Origin: Oscillospiraceae bacterium
GTDB taxonomy: Bacteria; Bacillota; Clostridia; TANB77; CAG-508
Assembly: GCA_009778695.1 (NCBI GenBank)
Contig: WRFS01000006.1
Coordinates: forward strand, 1-64,000
Length of the DNA: 64,000 bases
Direction of reading: 5' to 3'
Numbering within the stretch: position 1 is the stretch's first letter; every line of letters starts with the position of its first letter. Under the pieces are notes generated by a model that was not told where the DNA came from, did no database searches, and saw only the letters and a list, made by a program, of their open reading frames with translations. Positions 36,853 to 45,663 of the stretch are shown piece by piece. A program made the translations under genes and the position numbers.

Positions 36853-38364
36853 GTGCTTTCAATAGTAAAAAGCATGGCTTTAAATGGGCTAGATGGTTTT
36901 TTAGTCTATGTTCAAGTTGATGTTTCTAATGGGCTACCATTTTGGGAAATAGTGGGCTTGCCAGATACGAGTGTTAGAGAATCAAAGGAAAGGGTAAGAG
37001 TAGCAATAAAAAATTCTGGATATGAGTTTTTAAGCAAGAGAGTTGTTGTAAATTTAGCACCAGCTAATACCAAAAAAGGCGGTTCAATCTTCGATTTGCC
37101 AATAGCAATAGGAATACTTTGTGCTTTGGGTATGGCAAATATGGAATGTTTAGAGGATTACCTCTTTGTGGGCGAACTATCTCTTGATGGAAAAGTGAGA
37201 AAAACAAATGGAATATTACCAATTTGTATAGAAGCAAAAAGGTTAGGCATAAAAAATATAATAATTTCAGAAGAATGTGCTAAAGAGGCTAGTTTGGTAA
37301 ATGGAATAAATATATTTCCTGTAGTAAGTTTAAGTGAAGTAATTAACCATTTAAATGGGATAACAACCATAACCAAGATGACAAGAGTTTCACGAAACGT
37401 AACCGTGGGAAAACCGGAAGAAATATTGGACTTTTCTGATGTGAAGGGGCAGGAACCAGTGAAAAGAGTTTTAGAAATTTCTGCTGCAGGCGGTCATAAC
37501 TGCCTAATGAATGGTAATCCCGGTTGTGGCAAAACTATGCTCGCAAAAAGGATACCTAGTATATTGCCAGATTTAACATTTGAAGAAACCTTAGAAATAA
37601 GTAAAATTCACAGTGTTGCTGGAAGTTTGAAAGAGGACAATTTAATAACTAAAAGACCTTTTAGATCACCGCATTATACTATTTCAGCAAATGCATTAGT
37701 AGGAGGAGGGGCAAATCCAAAGCCTGGAGAGATAAGCCTTGCACATTATGGAGTATTATTTTTAGATGAGTTGCCAGAATATAAAAATAGTATTCTAGAA
37801 TTATTAAGAACTCCATTAGAAGATGGTGAAATAACAATTAGTAGAACAAATTTTAAACATACATATCCATGTAAATTTATGCTAATTGCTGCCATGAATC
37901 CATGTCCCTGTGGCAATTACGGATTAAAAAATAGAGAGTGTACATGTACCAATGAAATGATAAAAAGATATTCTAGTAGGATTAGTGGACCATTGTTAGA
38001 TAGGTTCGATATTAGTATTCATGTAAGTTCTATAAAATATGATGAAATAAATGAAAGTGTAAAAATAGAATCTTCTGAAAAAATAAAGAGAAGAGTAGAT
38101 ATAGCAAGGAAAATTCAGCAGGAAAGATATAAAGAATATGGTATTTTTTCTAATTCTGAACTAACTCAAAATTTAATTGAAAAATTTTGTAAAATTGATA
38201 AAGTTACAACACTTATATTAAAAAATGCTTTCGAAAAGATGCACCTTACAGCGAGAGGATATAGCAAAATATTAAAAGTGTCTAGAACAATTGCAGACTT
38301 AGAAGGAAAAGAAAATATTCAGAAGAATCATGTGGCAGAAGCAATCCAATATAGGCTAATTTAA
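36853..38364 (+). CDS. comM: ComM/YifB-family Mg-chelatase-like AAA+ ATPase
   Basis: ComM is a helicase-like ATPase that promotes branch migration during transformation recombination. 503 residues: N-terminal ChlI/Lon-like domain (ANTKKGGSIFDLPIAIGIL), AAA+ domain with Walker A GNPGCGKTMLAKRIP, Walker B-type LFLDELPEY, a zinc-like CPCGNYGLKNRECTC insert and the arginine-finger region RISGPLLDRFDI. GTG start with GAGGAGGTATAT upstream. It is followed by dprA with a P1 copy between; together with comEA at 45 kb these suggest DNA uptake capacity. Confidence 0.93.
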   Translation: MLSIVKSMALNGLDGFLVYVQVDVSNGLPFWEIVGLPDTSVRESKERVRVAIKNSGYEFLSKRVVVNLAPANTKKGGSIFDLPIAIGILCALGMANMECLEDYLFVGELSLDGKVRKTNGILPICIEAKRLGIKNIIISEECAKEASLVNGINIFPVVSLSEVINHLNGITTITKMTRVSRNVTVGKPEEILDFSDVKGQEPVKRVLEISAAGGHNCLMNGNPGCGKTMLAKRIPSILPDLTFEETLEISKIHSVAGSLKEDNLITKRPFRSPHYTISANALVGGGANPKPGEISLAHYGVLFLDELPEYKNSILELLRTPLEDGEITISRTNFKHTYPCKFMLIAAMNPCPCGNYGLKNRECTCTNEMIKRYSSRISGPLLDRFDISIHVSSIKYDEINESVKIESSEKIKRRVDIARKIQQERYKEYGIFSNSELTQNLIEKFCKIDKVTTLILKNAFEKMHLTARGYSKILKVSRTIADLEGKENIQKNHVAEAIQYRLI

Positions 38365-38391
38365 TTTAGATTAGCGAATTGCGTCGTTGAA

Positions 38392-38538
38392 AGTGTCTAA
38401 AATAGCGTGAGTGGTTGATGTATTTTTTACAAAAGTTGCCCGACAGCCCTTTGAGGCATACGGATTACCCCTTGACCTGGAGGGAACTTTTGTAAAAAAT
38501 ACATCAACCACGGAAGCGGACTATTGTAACTGAGTTCA
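38392..38538 (+). repeat. P1 palindromic element, copy G (type-2 ends)
   Basis: Perfect 27-nt arms at 38411-38437 and 38485-38511 (left GTGGTTGATGTATTTTTTAC) around the alternative core (ATACGGATTACCCCTTGA). It separates comM from dprA. Confidence 0.88.
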
Positions 38539-38540
38539 AT

Positions 38541-39431
38541 GTGAGTACAAATTTAGAGGTGATACATATTCGAATAATAAAAATAGAAGACAAATTATAT
38601 CCAGCTAATTTAAGAAGTATAAAAAATCCACCTAAGCAGCTATATGCAGAAGGAAATTTTGACTTATTAAATCAAAATGGAATTGCCGTGGTAGGTTCAA
38701 GAAAATGTTCAGATTATGGTGAAAAGACAGCAAAAAAATTTGCAAGAGAGTTAACTCAAATAGGCATAAATGTTATAAGTGGTATGGCTATAGGGATAGA
38801 TGAAATTACGCATAGTGAAACTATAAGGAATAATGGAAAAACTATTGCTGTTTTACCATCTGGTTTAGAAAATGTGTATCCGCCAGAAAACAGAATTTTA
38901 TATAATAAAATTCTTGAAAATGGAGGATTGGTACTAAGTGAATATGCACCAAAAGAAGAAGCAACTTCAAAAAATTTCTTAAATAGAAATAGAATTGTAA
39001 GTGGATTGGGTCTTTGTTTAATTATCATAGAAGCTAAGTATAGAAGTGGAACGAGTGTTACGGCAAGGCTAGCAAAAGAACAAGGGAAGAAAGTATTTTG
39101 TGTTCCAAGTAATTTAGATAGTAAATATGGAATTGGTACAAATCAAATGATAAAAGACGGAGCTGTGCTTTTAACAGGCATTGGAGATATAATTGAAAGT
39201 TATCCAGATATAAAGTTTAATGTAATAATGCAAGAACATATATGCAAAACAAAAGGTGTAAAGAAAGAATATATGGATGTTTATAAATATGTTCAAAATA
39301 GGTCGACAGATATTGAATATATTTATAATAATACAAATGTGTCAATTGGCGATATTAATTTTAAACTTACAATGCTTGAATTGGAAGGATTTATTGAGAA
39401 ATTACCAGGTGGATTTTATAGGAGGATTTAG
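38541..39431 (+). CDS. dprA: DNA processing protein DprA/Smf
   Basis: Loads RecA onto incoming single-stranded DNA in transformation. 296 residues with the Rossmann-like block VVGSRKCSDYGEKTAKKFARELTQIG, ISGMAIGIDEITH, AVLPSGLENVYPPEN, SEYAPKEEATSKNFLNRNRIVSGL and the C-terminal DprA winged helix. The GTG at 38541 is the only conventional start but has no good ribosome site. GAGGTGAT at 38555-38562 points instead to an ATT codon at about 38568, just before RIIKIEDK, which fits the usual family length. The stop codon lies on the edge of a P1 insertion. Confidence 0.9.
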   Translation: MSTNLEVIHIRIIKIEDKLYPANLRSIKNPPKQLYAEGNFDLLNQNGIAVVGSRKCSDYGEKTAKKFARELTQIGINVISGMAIGIDEITHSETIRNNGKTIAVLPSGLENVYPPENRILYNKILENGGLVLSEYAPKEEATSKNFLNRNRIVSGLGLCLIIIEAKYRSGTSVTARLAKEQGKKVFCVPSNLDSKYGIGTNQMIKDGAVLLTGIGDIIESYPDIKFNVIMQEHICKTKGVKKEYMDVYKYVQNRSTDIEYIYNNTNVSIGDINFKLTMLELEGFIEKLPGGFYRRI

Positions 39432-39612
39432 TTACTAGTTAAACAGTTTAGTCTAAAGTTTCCGCCTCTTTGGGGTATAGTATAGCTTTTAAAAAGGTTC
39501 CTCCAAGTCAAGGGGTAATCCGTATGCCTCAAAGGGCTGTCGTTCACCTTTTTAAAAGCTATACTATACCCCAAAAAAGAGGCTACTTTGCTGAAAAGTG
39601 TTGATTGGTAAC
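39431..39612 (+). repeat. P1 palindromic element, copy I, with target-site duplication
   Basis: Arms 39464-39497 and 39547-39583 pair with a 3-nt difference (GCCTCTT...TATAGTATAGCTTTTAAAAA). Ends GTTACTAGTTAA and TTGATTGGTAAC. AGGATTTA flanks it on both sides (39423-39430 and 39613-39620). The core has the alternative middle, as in copies E and G. Confidence 0.93.
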
Positions 39613-39919
39613 AGGATTTAGGAGGAGGTATATTATTATAGAGAAACATAAAACAGGGCAAAAAGGAGAACGCATTGCAGAAAAATATTTAATAAACCAC
39701 GATTATCAAATAATTGACAAAAACTTTAATTGTTGTTTTGGTGAAATTGATATAATTGCTAAAGATAAAGATTATCTGGTTTTCATAGAAGTAAAAACTA
39801 GAAGAAATAATAATTATGGGAGAGGACTTAATTCAATTGACTATGTAAAACAAAAACATATATATAAATCATCGGAATATTATTTAAAACGGCAAAAGGT
39901 TGGAAGAACTGCCTGTTAG
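39605..39919 (+). CDS. yraN: YraN/UPF0102 family protein, frameshifted near the end
   Basis: Predicted nuclease-fold protein of unknown role, usually near dprA. The sequence GQKGERIAEKYLINHDYQIIDKNFNCCFGEIDIIAKDKDYLVFIEVKTRR carries the family's E-D-ExK nuclease-like residues. The frame stops at 39919 after QKVGRTAC. Removing one G near 39898 gives LEELPVRIDAIEILILSSSKYLI and a stop at 40007, the normal ending. The real start is uncertain: AGGAGGAGG at 39620-39628 is followed by ATT and ATA codons but no ATG, GTG or TTG. The TTG at 39605 lies inside the P1 element, upstream of that site. Confidence 0.8.
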   Translation: MVTGFRRRYIIIEKHKTGQKGERIAEKYLINHDYQIIDKNFNCCFGEIDIIAKDKDYLVFIEVKTRRNNNYGRGLNSIDYVKQKHIYKSSEYYLKRQKVGRTAC

Positions 39920-40091
39920 GATAGATGCAATAGAAATTTTAATATTAAGTAGCAGTAAATATTTAATAAATCATGTAAAAAATGTAATAACTGAACAAAA
40001 ATATTAAAATCAAAAAACTATTTACAAAATCAAAAAAATATTATAAAATGGATTTGTTGAAATTCAGAAAAAGGTAAAGTAAGAGGGAACT

Positions 40092-40847
40092 ATGAAACTA
40101 ATATCATGGAATGTAAATGGAATAAGAGCCGCATATAAGAAAGGTTTTGAAGATTTTTTTAATCAAATGAATGCAGATATTTTTTGTATACAAGAAACAA
40201 AAATGCAAGAAGGTCAGCATGAGTTAATATTTGAAGGATACGATATTTACATAAATAGTGCTGAAAGGAAGGGATATTCTGGGACAGCTATATTTACAAA
40301 AATAAAGCCCAACAATGTTGTATATGGGATAGGAGTAGACGAACATGATAAAGAAGGACGAGTTATAACACTAGAATATAATAATTTTTATTTAGTAAAT
40401 GTGTATACACCTAATTCAGGCAGAGGGCTTGATAGACTAAAATATAGAGTGCGCTGGGAAGCTGATTTTAGAGAATATTTAAAGAGTTTAGATAAAGTAA
40501 AACCTGTAGTGATTTGCGGAGATTTAAATGTTGCTCATAAAGAAATTGATTTGAAAAATCCAAAAACTAATAGGAAGAATGCTGGTTTTACAGATGAGGA
40601 AAGGACAGAGATGACAAAACTGCTAGAAGCGAATTTCATCGATTCTTTTAGATATTTATATCCAGATAAAACGGACGCATACACTTGGTGGTCATATATG
40701 GGAAATGCTAGAGCAAAGAATGTTGGTTGGAGAATTGATTATTTTATAGTTTCAAAAAGATTAGAAAATAAAATAAAAGAGGCAATAATTTATGCTGAAA
40801 TATTTGGAAGCGATCATTGCCCAGTAGAATTAAAATTAGAAATATAG
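40092..40847 (+). CDS. xth: Exodeoxyribonuclease III (AP endonuclease)
   Basis: Class II AP endonuclease and 3' exonuclease in base excision repair. 251 residues with the EEP-fold motifs: SWNVNGIRAAYKKGFEDF, metal-ligand Glu in CIQETKMQ, Tyr/Asp/Asn blocks (VYTPNSGRGLDRLKYR, ICGDLNVAHKEIDL) and the final GSDHCPVELKL with catalytic Asp-His. The ExoA/Xth subfamily fits (WWSYMGNARAKNVGWRIDYF). AAGAGGGA precedes the ATG. Next to tyrS with an 11-nt gap. Confidence 0.94.
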   Translation: MKLISWNVNGIRAAYKKGFEDFFNQMNADIFCIQETKMQEGQHELIFEGYDIYINSAERKGYSGTAIFTKIKPNNVVYGIGVDEHDKEGRVITLEYNNFYLVNVYTPNSGRGLDRLKYRVRWEADFREYLKSLDKVKPVVICGDLNVAHKEIDLKNPKTNRKNAGFTDEERTEMTKLLEANFIDSFRYLYPDKTDAYTWWSYMGNARAKNVGWRIDYFIVSKRLENKIKEAIIYAEIFGSDHCPVELKLEI

Positions 40848-40858
40848 GAGGAGATTTA

Positions 40859-42064
40859 ATGGATATACAAGAAACAATAAAAATAATGTTAAAAGGGGTA
40901 AATGAACATACTCAAATAAGTGATATAGAAGAAAAACTAAAAAAAGTAAGTGAAGAAAATAGGCCTTTAAGAATAAAATTAGGGCTAGACCCATCTGCAC
41001 CAGATATACATTTAGGGCATGCGGTTGTATTAAGGAAAATAAAACAATTACAAGATATGGGACATGAAGCTATTATCATAATAGGTGACTTTACTGGAAT
41101 GATAGGTGACCCAACTGGGAAATCTAAAACAAGAAAACAATTAACTAGACAAGAGGTTGAAGAAAATGCAAGTACATATAAACAGCAAATTTTCAAAATT
41201 TTAGACGAGAGCAAAACAACATTAAGATATAACAGCGAATGGTTATCGCCATTGACATTTAAAGAAATAATAGAACTTTCTGCAAAATGCACAGTAGCAA
41301 GAATATTGGAAAGGGACGATTTCAAAAAAAGGTATGAAGCAGGGCAGCCAATATCTGTACATGAGTTTTTTTATCCGTTAATGCAAGCATATGATTCTGT
41401 TGTACTTAAAGCGGATATTGAACTTGGTGGAACAGACCAAACATTTAACATTTTAATGGGAAGAAATATTCAACGAGATTATGGACAAGACCCTCAAATA
41501 ACATTGTTTATGCCATTACTTGAGGGGTTAGATGGTGTAGAAAAGATGAGTAAGAGCTTGGGGAACTATATCGGAATTAATGAGGATGCAAATACAATGT
41601 ATGAAAAAATCATGAAAATTCAAGATGAAATGATTATTAGGTACTATGAATTGTGTACAGATGTGCATCCTGACCAAATTACTGAAATACAAAGAAGGTT
41701 ATCATCAGGAGAAAATCCAAAAAATGTAAAAATGGAATTAGCAAAGGAAATTACAAGGCTATATCATTCAGAAGAACTAGCAAATAAAGCAGAAGAACAT
41801 TTCAAATCAGCGTTTCAAATGCAGGTTGCTCCAGAAGATGTAGCAGAAATAGTGATTGAAGATGCTAATAATGTAAATGAATTATTAGATAAAATTTTAT
41901 TATCTGGGAAATATGCTTCAAAGGGCGAGATAAAAAGATTATTTTTACAAGGTGCAGTAAAAGTAGATAATGAAAAAATAATAGATTTTAGGGATTTAAA
42001 GCTAAAAAATGATTCGATTATCCAAATTGGGAAAGGGAATTTTTATAAGATAAAAATGAAATAA
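40859..42064 (+). CDS. tyrS: Tyrosyl-tRNA synthetase
   Basis: Class I aminoacyl-tRNA synthetase. 401 residues from ATG 40859, with TAGGAGGAG 5 nt upstream; the frame open from 40817 overlaps the exonuclease gene. HIGH-type motif HLGH (residues about 48-51), tyrosine pocket (YPLMQAYDSVVLKADIELGGTDQTFN), KMSKS at about 230 and a C-terminal S4 RNA-binding domain (LLSGKYASKGEIKRLFLQGAVKV). The KMSKS form and domain plan match the TyrZ-like branch. No T-box leader is visible because the gap to the previous gene is too short. Confidence 0.95.
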   Translation: MDIQETIKIMLKGVNEHTQISDIEEKLKKVSEENRPLRIKLGLDPSAPDIHLGHAVVLRKIKQLQDMGHEAIIIIGDFTGMIGDPTGKSKTRKQLTRQEVEENASTYKQQIFKILDESKTTLRYNSEWLSPLTFKEIIELSAKCTVARILERDDFKKRYEAGQPISVHEFFYPLMQAYDSVVLKADIELGGTDQTFNILMGRNIQRDYGQDPQITLFMPLLEGLDGVEKMSKSLGNYIGINEDANTMYEKIMKIQDEMIIRYYELCTDVHPDQITEIQRRLSSGENPKNVKMELAKEITRLYHSEELANKAEEHFKSAFQMQVAPEDVAEIVIEDANNVNELLDKILLSGKYASKGEIKRLFLQGAVKVDNEKIIDFRDLKLKNDSIIQIGKGNFYKIKMK

Positions 42065-42087
42065 AGGAATGGAGTTTGTGAGAAGTA

Positions 42088-43437
42088 GTGAATAATAATA
42101 AAAATAATGAAATAGAAAATAATATTGAAAGAAAGAAAGACAAAAGAAATGTACAAAAAGGGAAAAAGAAAAAAAGTAAAATAGGAAAATTTTTTGCCAG
42201 ATTCTTTTTAGTGTTACTTATACTCATACTTATATGCGGAGGCGTATTTGCATACAAAGTTCAAAAAAATGGTGGAGGATTAAGTGGTTTAACAGCAACA
42301 ATATTAGGAACAAATCAAGAGGTAGTAAAAAATCTTCCTCCTGTATATGTTGTATTATTAGGTGAAAGTCAAAACTTAACAGATACAATTATGCTTGTAA
42401 AATATGATCCTAAAAATCAGACAGCAAGCTTATTATCTATACCGAGAGATACATTTATAGGAACTTCAAAAGCCACTGCTACTCCATATGATAAAATTAA
42501 TGCACTTTGCCAATATGACTATCCAGAAAAAACAGTTGCAAAAGTTAGCGAATTAACTGGAATTCCAGTTACAAATTATATTTTAGTAGATACAGCTGGT
42601 CTTAGAGACCTAGTAGACTTAATTGGTGGAGTATGGTTTGATGTTCCAATTAATATGAATTATACAGATAAAAATCAAGGTTTATATATTAGGCTTACAA
42701 AAGGTTATCAATTATTAAATGGAGATAAAGCAGAGCAGTTAGTAAGATTTAGGCATAATTCAGATGGAACAACATATCCAGGAGATTATGGAATACAAGA
42801 TTTTGGAAGAACAAAAACACAAAGAGATTTTTTAAAGGCAGTGGCTAAACAAACTCTAAAGCCTCAAAACGTATTTAAAATAGGTCAATTAATGGATTTA
42901 GCATACAAATATATAAAAACAAATATGACAATGACTGATTTTAAGGATTATATTCCATCTCTAGTTGATTATAATAGTGATAATTTAAAGACAGATGAGT
43001 TACCAGGAGTAGCAGAAACTTGTAATGGCTATTCATTTGTAATTCAGGACAAAGCTAAATCTAAAGAAGTAGTAAGTAAATTATTTTCGGATGAACCACA
43101 AACTACTGGCAGTTCAGATAATAATACAGTGGATACATCTGCACCTGCACAAACAACTCAACTTGTTGGTCAAGGAATAAAAGTACAAATTTTAAATGGA
43201 ACGAGCAATACTAATACATTAACGAATTTAAAAAATAAGCTAGTTGATAATGGTTATACTGTTGTAAAAACTGGTACTACTAGTTCAACCAGTAAAACCA
43301 CAATAACAAATAACACTAATAAAGACGATAAAACATCAAACAATTTACAAACAATAGTGGGATTAGGAGAATTAACCACAGAAACAAGCAGTTCAAGTGG
43401 TGCAGATTTTACAATAGTGATTGGACAAGATTATTAA
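42088..43437 (+). CDS. LytR-CpsA-Psr family protein with LytR C-terminal domain
   Basis: Membrane-anchored ligase that attaches anionic polymers or glycans to peptidoglycan. 449 residues: Lys/Asn-rich cytoplasmic tail, one membrane helix (about 38-58), LCP catalytic domain (VVLLGESQNLTDTIMLVKYDPKNQTASLLSIPRDTF with conserved Arg/Asp, then RFRHNSDGTTYPGDYGIQDFGRTKTQRDFLKAV) and a LytR_C domain at about 365-449. The start is GTG with only a moderate GGAG site. It converges on a D,D-carboxypeptidase gene. Confidence 0.9.
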   Translation: MNNNKNNEIENNIERKKDKRNVQKGKKKKSKIGKFFARFFLVLLILILICGGVFAYKVQKNGGGLSGLTATILGTNQEVVKNLPPVYVVLLGESQNLTDTIMLVKYDPKNQTASLLSIPRDTFIGTSKATATPYDKINALCQYDYPEKTVAKVSELTGIPVTNYILVDTAGLRDLVDLIGGVWFDVPINMNYTDKNQGLYIRLTKGYQLLNGDKAEQLVRFRHNSDGTTYPGDYGIQDFGRTKTQRDFLKAVAKQTLKPQNVFKIGQLMDLAYKYIKTNMTMTDFKDYIPSLVDYNSDNLKTDELPGVAETCNGYSFVIQDKAKSKEVVSKLFSDEPQTTGSSDNNTVDTSAPAQTTQLVGQGIKVQILNGTSNTNTLTNLKNKLVDNGYTVVKTGTTSSTSKTTITNNTNKDDKTSNNLQTIVGLGELTTETSSSSGADFTIVIGQDY

Positions 43438-43463
43438 ATGTAGGGGCGCATGATTGCGCCCAG
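43438..43463 (+). repeat. Short hairpin, fragment of the TGTAGGGGCG repeat
   Basis: ATGTAGGGGCGCATGATTGC continues to GCGCCC; GGGCGCA and TGCGCCC pair with a 4-nt loop (43444-43461). It resembles the left end of the palindrome at 14415-14516 and lies between convergent genes. Confidence 0.6.
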
Positions 43464-43482
43464 AAATTAATTATAATGTACA

Positions 43483-44784
43483 TCATTCCAATTCTTTAGA
43501 AATTATATATTTATTTGCCAATTTGTCGATTCTATGATTTTTCTTTTTTCTATTTTTTTGATTGTCAATATATACATATATAGCAATTAAAACGATAAAG
43601 ATTATTATTAAAGTAACGATAATTGAGGCGTAAGATTTTTTCACATCTTTTGAAGCTAAAAGATTTGAAGTATAATTTACGCCATCAATATTATAAGTTG
43701 CTGTTCCTACAACTGTTCCATTTGAAATAGGAGCTTTTAAATTTTCGTTAAGAGTTATATTTGGCTGAAAATACGTACCTGTAGCCAACTCTTTTTTATC
43801 AACAAATGCAGTTATAGAGGATTCAAGTTTTAATTCTAAATTCTTTGTTTTGTTTGTAGCACCTTTAATCGTTGTAGTGGTTACAACATCATTGGCTTTT
43901 TCTATATCTGAATAAGTATAATTTCCAAAAGCATAACCAAACAAGGTTTTTGCATCTAAAAACCTTTCACTTAAACCGCTAGCGGTTTGTGTGGCACCTA
44001 AAATTACAACTATAAATTCTAAATTATCCTGTTTTGCACAAGCAACTAAGCAATTACCAGCAGGCGTTGTAAATCCTGTTTTTATGCCAATTGCATTTGA
44101 ATAATAATAAGTAGAATTTTTATCTAATAAAGAATTAGTGTTTTTAAAAAGTCTTTCGGTACTTGTCTTATTTGTAGGGTAAATAATGTATGAAGATTTT
44201 GAAACTATACTTCTAAATGTTTCATTGTTCATTGCATAATTTGCAATTTTTGCTAAATCCGTTGCTGTGGTGATGTGTTTTGCGTTTTGTACTCCATCTG
44301 GACTAACAAAGTTAGTATTTGTACATCCGAGTTCTTTTGCTTTTGCATTCATCATGGATACAAAGTTTGGAATTGAACCAGCAACATGATCTGCCAATGC
44401 ATATGCTGCATCACTTGCAGAACAAAGTAGTAACAAATGTAATAATTGCTCAACAGTTAATTCTTCATCAACTTTTAATCCAGCATTAGAATATCCGCTA
44501 GGAACACTTGTAACTTCATCATAGGTCATTTTTACAACATCATTTAAATTTGAGTTTTCTATCACTATAATTCCTGTCATGATTTTAGTTAAGCTAGCGG
44601 GGTATCTTGTTGTGTCTGCACTTTTTTCATAAATAATATTACCAGTTTTTCGTTCTATTACCAAAACGGATGGTGAGCTGATTTTTAAAGTGGATGGATC
44701 GGCAGCATAAATTGAGTTGCTAAAAATCACACTCAAACAAAAAAATATAAATATAAGACTTAATAGAAATCGTTTTTTGAACAT
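43483..44784 (-). CDS. D-alanyl-D-alanine carboxypeptidase (DacF/PBP5 type)
   Basis: Secreted, membrane-anchored S11 enzyme trimming peptidoglycan stem peptides. 433 residues: signal peptide to about residue 27, S64-LT-K67 (PASLTKIMTG), the second motif region LLLCSASDAAYALADHVAG, KTG in GIKTGFTTPAGNCLVA, a C-terminal PBP5-associated region and a final membrane helix (about 382-402) before a basic tail. The second motif is SAS where the family has S-x-N, so the Asn is replaced by Ser; this could affect activity. Divergent from comEA. Confidence 0.9.
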   Translation of the reverse strand: MFKKRFLLSLIFIFFCLSVIFSNSIYAADPSTLKISSPSVLVIERKTGNIIYEKSADTTRYPASLTKIMTGIIVIENSNLNDVVKMTYDEVTSVPSGYSNAGLKVDEELTVEQLLHLLLLCSASDAAYALADHVAGSIPNFVSMMNAKAKELGCTNTNFVSPDGVQNAKHITTATDLAKIANYAMNNETFRSIVSKSSYIIYPTNKTSTERLFKNTNSLLDKNSTYYYSNAIGIKTGFTTPAGNCLVACAKQDNLEFIVVILGATQTASGLSERFLDAKTLFGYAFGNYTYSDIEKANDVVTTTTIKGATNKTKNLELKLESSITAFVDKKELATGTYFQPNITLNENLKAPISNGTVVGTATYNIDGVNYTSNLLASKDVKKSYASIIVTLIIIFIVLIAIYVYIDNQKNRKKKNHRIDKLANKYIISKELE

Positions 44785-44871
44785 ATATATATCACCTTTA
44801 ACATTTTAGAATATTATATTGCATTTTTTGACAAATTACAACAATTATTTAAAAATTTTTTAGGAGGTTTT

Positions 44872-45558
44872 ATGGAAAATTTTAATAACAAGCAAAAAAT
44901 AATATTAGGAGCATTAGCGGCTATACTAATTATAGTTGTTATTATTTACGTTTTTAAAAAAAATACTACTAGTACAATATATTCAGGATATGATAATTTA
45001 TACTTAAATGATGTTGGAGATAATGCCGTTCAGCAAGCAAGTAGCGGGGATTCTACGAACGAAATTGGAAATAAAATATTTGTACACATTGCAGGTGAAG
45101 TTCAAAATCCTGGTGTTTTTGAAGTGGATGAAAATAGCAGGATAATAGATTTGATTAATTTAGCAGGCGGATTAACTGAAAATGGTAGTATAGAAGATAT
45201 TAATTTAGCTTACAAAGTAGAAGATGGTCAAAAAATATACATTCCGAGTATTGAAGAAACTAAAAAAGCTAAAGAAGAAATAGAACAGAATGAAACGGAA
45301 TATATAACAAATTCGAGCGGAGCAAAAATAGAAGGACCAAGTGTGATAGATGATGCATCGAAAGAAAGTATAGTAAATATAAATACAGCAACACAAACAG
45401 AACTAGAAACTTTATCTGGGATAGGACCTTCAACTGCTCAAAAAATTATAGATTACAGAAATTCAAATGGAAAATTTAAAAGTATTGAAGATATTAAAAA
45501 TGTATCTGGAATAGGAGACGTAAAATTTAATACTATTAAAGATAGTATAAAGATTTAA
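44872..45558 (+). CDS. comEA: Competence protein ComEA (DNA receptor)
   Basis: Membrane-anchored DNA-binding protein of transformation machinery. 228 residues: N-terminal helix (about 9-28), SLBB domain (IFVHIAGEVQNPGVFEVDENSRIIDLINLAGG), an acidic linker, and a C-terminal double helix-hairpin-helix (VNINTATQTELETLSGIGPSTAQKIIDYRNSNGKFKSIEDIKNVSGIGDVKF). TTAGGAGG lies before the ATG. comEC, the usual next gene, is not present; an SDR gene follows. Confidence 0.92.
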   Translation: MENFNNKQKIILGALAAILIIVVIIYVFKKNTTSTIYSGYDNLYLNDVGDNAVQQASSGDSTNEIGNKIFVHIAGEVQNPGVFEVDENSRIIDLINLAGGLTENGSIEDINLAYKVEDGQKIYIPSIEETKKAKEEIEQNETEYITNSSGAKIEGPSVIDDASKESIVNINTATQTELETLSGIGPSTAQKIIDYRNSNGKFKSIEDIKNVSGIGDVKFNTIKDSIKI

Positions 45559-45663
45559 TATCATGAGCACATAAAATAGTGCGAGTGGAGATAGGTGTTG
45601 TTTGTGTAGAGGTGGTTTTTCATGCCTGCTCGAGGAGAAAACTTTAAACTTGGGGGAAGTATA

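Noticed and set aside
40847..40858. T-box leader for tyrS
   Set aside because: Only 11 nt separate it from the exonuclease gene; no specifier hairpin can fit.
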